A DNA stretch of 7,721 nt from Tannerella sp. Lineage in GTDB: Bacteria > Bacteroidota > Bacteroidia > Bacteroidales > Tannerellaceae. The stretch spans positions 1-7,721 of the forward strand of contig JAIRYY010000253.1 of the NCBI GenBank assembly GCA_031267485.1, in the 5' to 3' direction. Positions 6,507 to 7,721 of the stretch are shown here, piece after piece. A program made the translations under genes and the position numbers. Under the pieces are notes generated by a model. It was given only the letters and a program-made list of their open reading frames with translations, was not told the origin of the DNA and made no database searches. Position 1 is the first letter of the stretch; every line of letters begins with the position of its first letter.

Positions 6507-6530
6507 CACCCTCAAAAAACGGAAAAAAGT

Positions 6531-7262
6531 ATGGGAAGAATTATCGAGATATGTGCAAATTCGGCGCAAAGCTGCGTCGAGGCGGAGGCCGGCGGCGCGC
6601 GCCGGGTCGAACTCTGTGCGGGGATACCGGAGGGCGGCACGACGCCGGGTTACGGCGAGATACGCACGGCGCAGGCGCTGACGGCGGGCATCGACATCAA
6701 CGTAATCATCCGTCCGCGCGGAGGTGATTTCCTTTATACGGAGGCCGAAGTGCGGTCGATGCTGTATGACATTGAAATGGCCGTCCGGCTGAATGTTCAC
6801 GGCGTGGTGTTCGGATGCCTGACCGGACGGGGAGACATCGACATGCCGCTGATGCGCCGTCTGACGGAAGCCGCGGGGCCGCTGTCCGTAACGTGTCACC
6901 GCGCCTTCGACGTGTGCCGCGAACCTTTCGAGGCGCTCGAACAGCTGATCGAACTCGGATGCGACCGCCTCCTCACGTCAGGACAGCAGCCCGACGCGGT
7001 GCGCGGCATACCGCTCCTAAGGGAACTCGTGCGTCGCGCCGGCGAACGCATCATCATCATGCCCGGCTGCGGCGTGAACGCGGACAACATCGCGCATCTG
7101 GAAGCGGAAACGGGAGCGCGCGAGTTTCACACATCCGCCCGCAGCATCGTGTACAGCCGCATGGCATACCGCAACGAAAACGCCCCCATGGGAAGCTGCC
7201 CCGTCACGTCCGAATATGAAACCGTGCAGACCGACCGCCGGAAAGTGGCCGCATGCCTGTAG
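6531..7262 (+). CDS. cutC: CutC family protein
   Basis: This 243-residue protein belongs to the CutC family, a TIM-barrel fold, expected to be cytoplasmic. Conserved blocks are EICANSAQSCVEAEAGGARRVELC (6-29, in two parts around the AGGA), EGGTTPGYGEI (34-44), IIRPRGGDFLYT (59-70), the CHRAFD segment (122-127), CDRLLTSGQ (144-152), MPGCGVNADNI (177-187) and EFHTSAR (198-204). Length is normal. CutC was named for copper homeostasis in E. coli, but that phenotype was later ascribed to the MicL small RNA encoded in the cutC gene, so a copper role here should not be assumed; the enzymatic activity is uncertain. The protein has several cysteines (C8, C15, C29, C96, C122, C129, C144, C180, C223). 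It is transcribed from its own promoter, divergently from thrA, and is probably monocistronic because the next gene runs towards it. Codons are very G+C-rich, above 65% in the stretches I counted. Confidence 0.95.
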   Translation: MGRIIEICANSAQSCVEAEAGGARRVELCAGIPEGGTTPGYGEIRTAQALTAGIDINVIIRPRGGDFLYTEAEVRSMLYDIEMAVRLNVHGVVFGCLTGRGDIDMPLMRRLTEAAGPLSVTCHRAFDVCREPFEALEQLIELGCDRLLTSGQQPDAVRGIPLLRELVRRAGERIIIMPGCGVNADNIAHLEAETGAREFHTSARSIVYSRMAYRNENAPMGSCPVTSEYETVQTDRRKVAACL

Positions 7263-7319
7263 GCCCGCCTGTCAAAAATTAAAGCATACGGTTTTAAAAT
7301 CACGTTCATTGTTTGTACC

Positions 7320-7335
7320 TGTCCCGGAGGGGACA
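7320..7335. terminator. Small hairpin between cutC and the converging ORF
   Basis: TGTCCC (7320-7325) and GGGACA (7330-7335) form a 6-bp stem with a GGAG loop, in the 129-bp gap between two converging genes. It lies about 58 nt after the cutC stop. Neither strand has a T-run directly after the stem, so it is at best a weak or factor-assisted bidirectional terminator. The rest of the gap shows nothing I can interpret. Confidence 0.3.
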
Positions 7336-7391
7336 AAGAAACCATTACATGCTATTTATTTCACGTTATTTAAGCGATTGCAGTTCATCTT

Positions 7392-7721
7392 TCAGTATTT
7401 TGTAGATTGCAGTCCAGTCTTTTTTATAGAGTCCGGTGGCTGGGTCGAGTAAGTTTTTGATTTGTAGTACATGGCCGTCGCTTCCATTTCGTTTTTATGC
7501 CGGTCAGACATTAATGATTTTACAATCTGACTGCCGATATGAATTATTCCGATATCCATATCGTTTTTGACGGGAATTAACGCCTGTAGCGATTGCATGG
7601 TACAGAAGCAAAACTGGTGATTGGGGGCTTTATATTTCAATTCTTCAAGTAGGGTTACCCTTGAAACCAGACCATTTTGCCAGTTGAAAACGCGTGTCGT
7701 AACTTCGTCATTTGCCACATT
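7392..7721 (-). CDS. Hypothetical protein, C-terminal part, cut by the right edge
   Basis: The frame is open from the right edge to a TGA at 7394-7392, giving 109 residues. I do not recognise the family. The first visible codons are AAT GTG, and the GTG at 7718 could be a start, but the frame continues past the edge, so the true start is probably outside the window. Visible features are a hydrophobic segment MDIGIIHIGSQIVKSLM, a CFCTMQ cysteine pair, and a polar, lysine-rich C-terminus ending QSTKY. No signal peptide or membrane helix is evident. G+C is about 40% by count, against more than 60% in the adjacent cutC, which suggests a different origin such as transfer or a mobile element, or a decayed gene. 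It converges on cutC with a 129-bp gap. It could also be a chance open frame, although the low G+C makes a 330-nt frame without stops less likely by chance. Confidence 0.5.
   Translation of the reverse strand, partial: NVANDEVTTRVFNWQNGLVSRVTLLEELKYKAPNHQFCFCTMQSLQALIPVKNDMDIGIIHIGSQIVKSLMSDRHKNEMEATAMYYKSKTYSTQPPDSIKKTGLQSTKY

Noticed and set aside
6504..6530. Upstream TTG start for CutC
   Set aside because: The TTG overlaps the -7 box at 6499-6506, so it would not be in the transcript; the family starts at MGRIIEICANS.

Overview
This window looks like chromosomal DNA of a G+C-rich member of the Bacteroidales (Bacteroidota). Two lines of evidence support this. Both strong promoters match the Bacteroidota housekeeping pattern (TTTG, 19-20 bp spacer, TAnnTTTG), with short A/T-rich leaders and no clear Shine-Dalgarno. 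The fused aspartokinase/homoserine dehydrogenase next to threonine synthase is the typical Bacteroides-type threonine locus. Genus cannot be fixed from the sequence alone.

Layout, left to right. Positions 1-286 hold no gene I can support. They carry a 39-nt-arm imperfect inverted repeat (96-134 / 195-233) with a 21-bp tandem duplication in and next to its loop. Positions 287-3651 hold three closely packed minus-strand genes: threonine synthase (thrC), a radical SAM protein of the putative DNA modification/repair type, and its usual small partner protein. Positions 3652-3837 are a very A+T-rich block of heptamer repeats. Positions 3838-6288 hold thrA (aspartokinase/homoserine dehydrogenase). 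Divergent promoters for thrA (minus) and cutC (plus) lie between 6289 and 6530. cutC occupies 6531-7262. A partial, unrecognised minus-strand ORF of much lower G+C enters from the right edge and converges on cutC.

How the genes work together. ThrA supplies aspartyl-phosphate and later homoserine, and ThrC makes threonine from O-phosphohomoserine. The homoserine kinase step is missing here: the position between thrA and thrC, where Bacteroides species usually carry a phosphoglycerate-mutase-like homoserine kinase gene, holds only repeats. No consensus promoter is visible in that gap, so thrA, thrC, the radical SAM gene and its partner gene (gaps of 186, 23 and 6 bp) probably form one transcription unit from the thrA promoter.

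Most interesting signals: (1) the repeat block can fold in the sense transcript into a 39-nt-arm hairpin ending exactly at the thrC start codon, with G-U pairs replacing three of the four DNA mismatches; (2) the radical SAM protein ends in a QLSILF peptide that resembles a sliding-clamp-binding motif; (3) the radical SAM/partner pair is a widespread but, to my knowledge, functionally unassigned system, here attached to threonine biosynthesis; (4) the homoserine kinase gene is missing from the locus.
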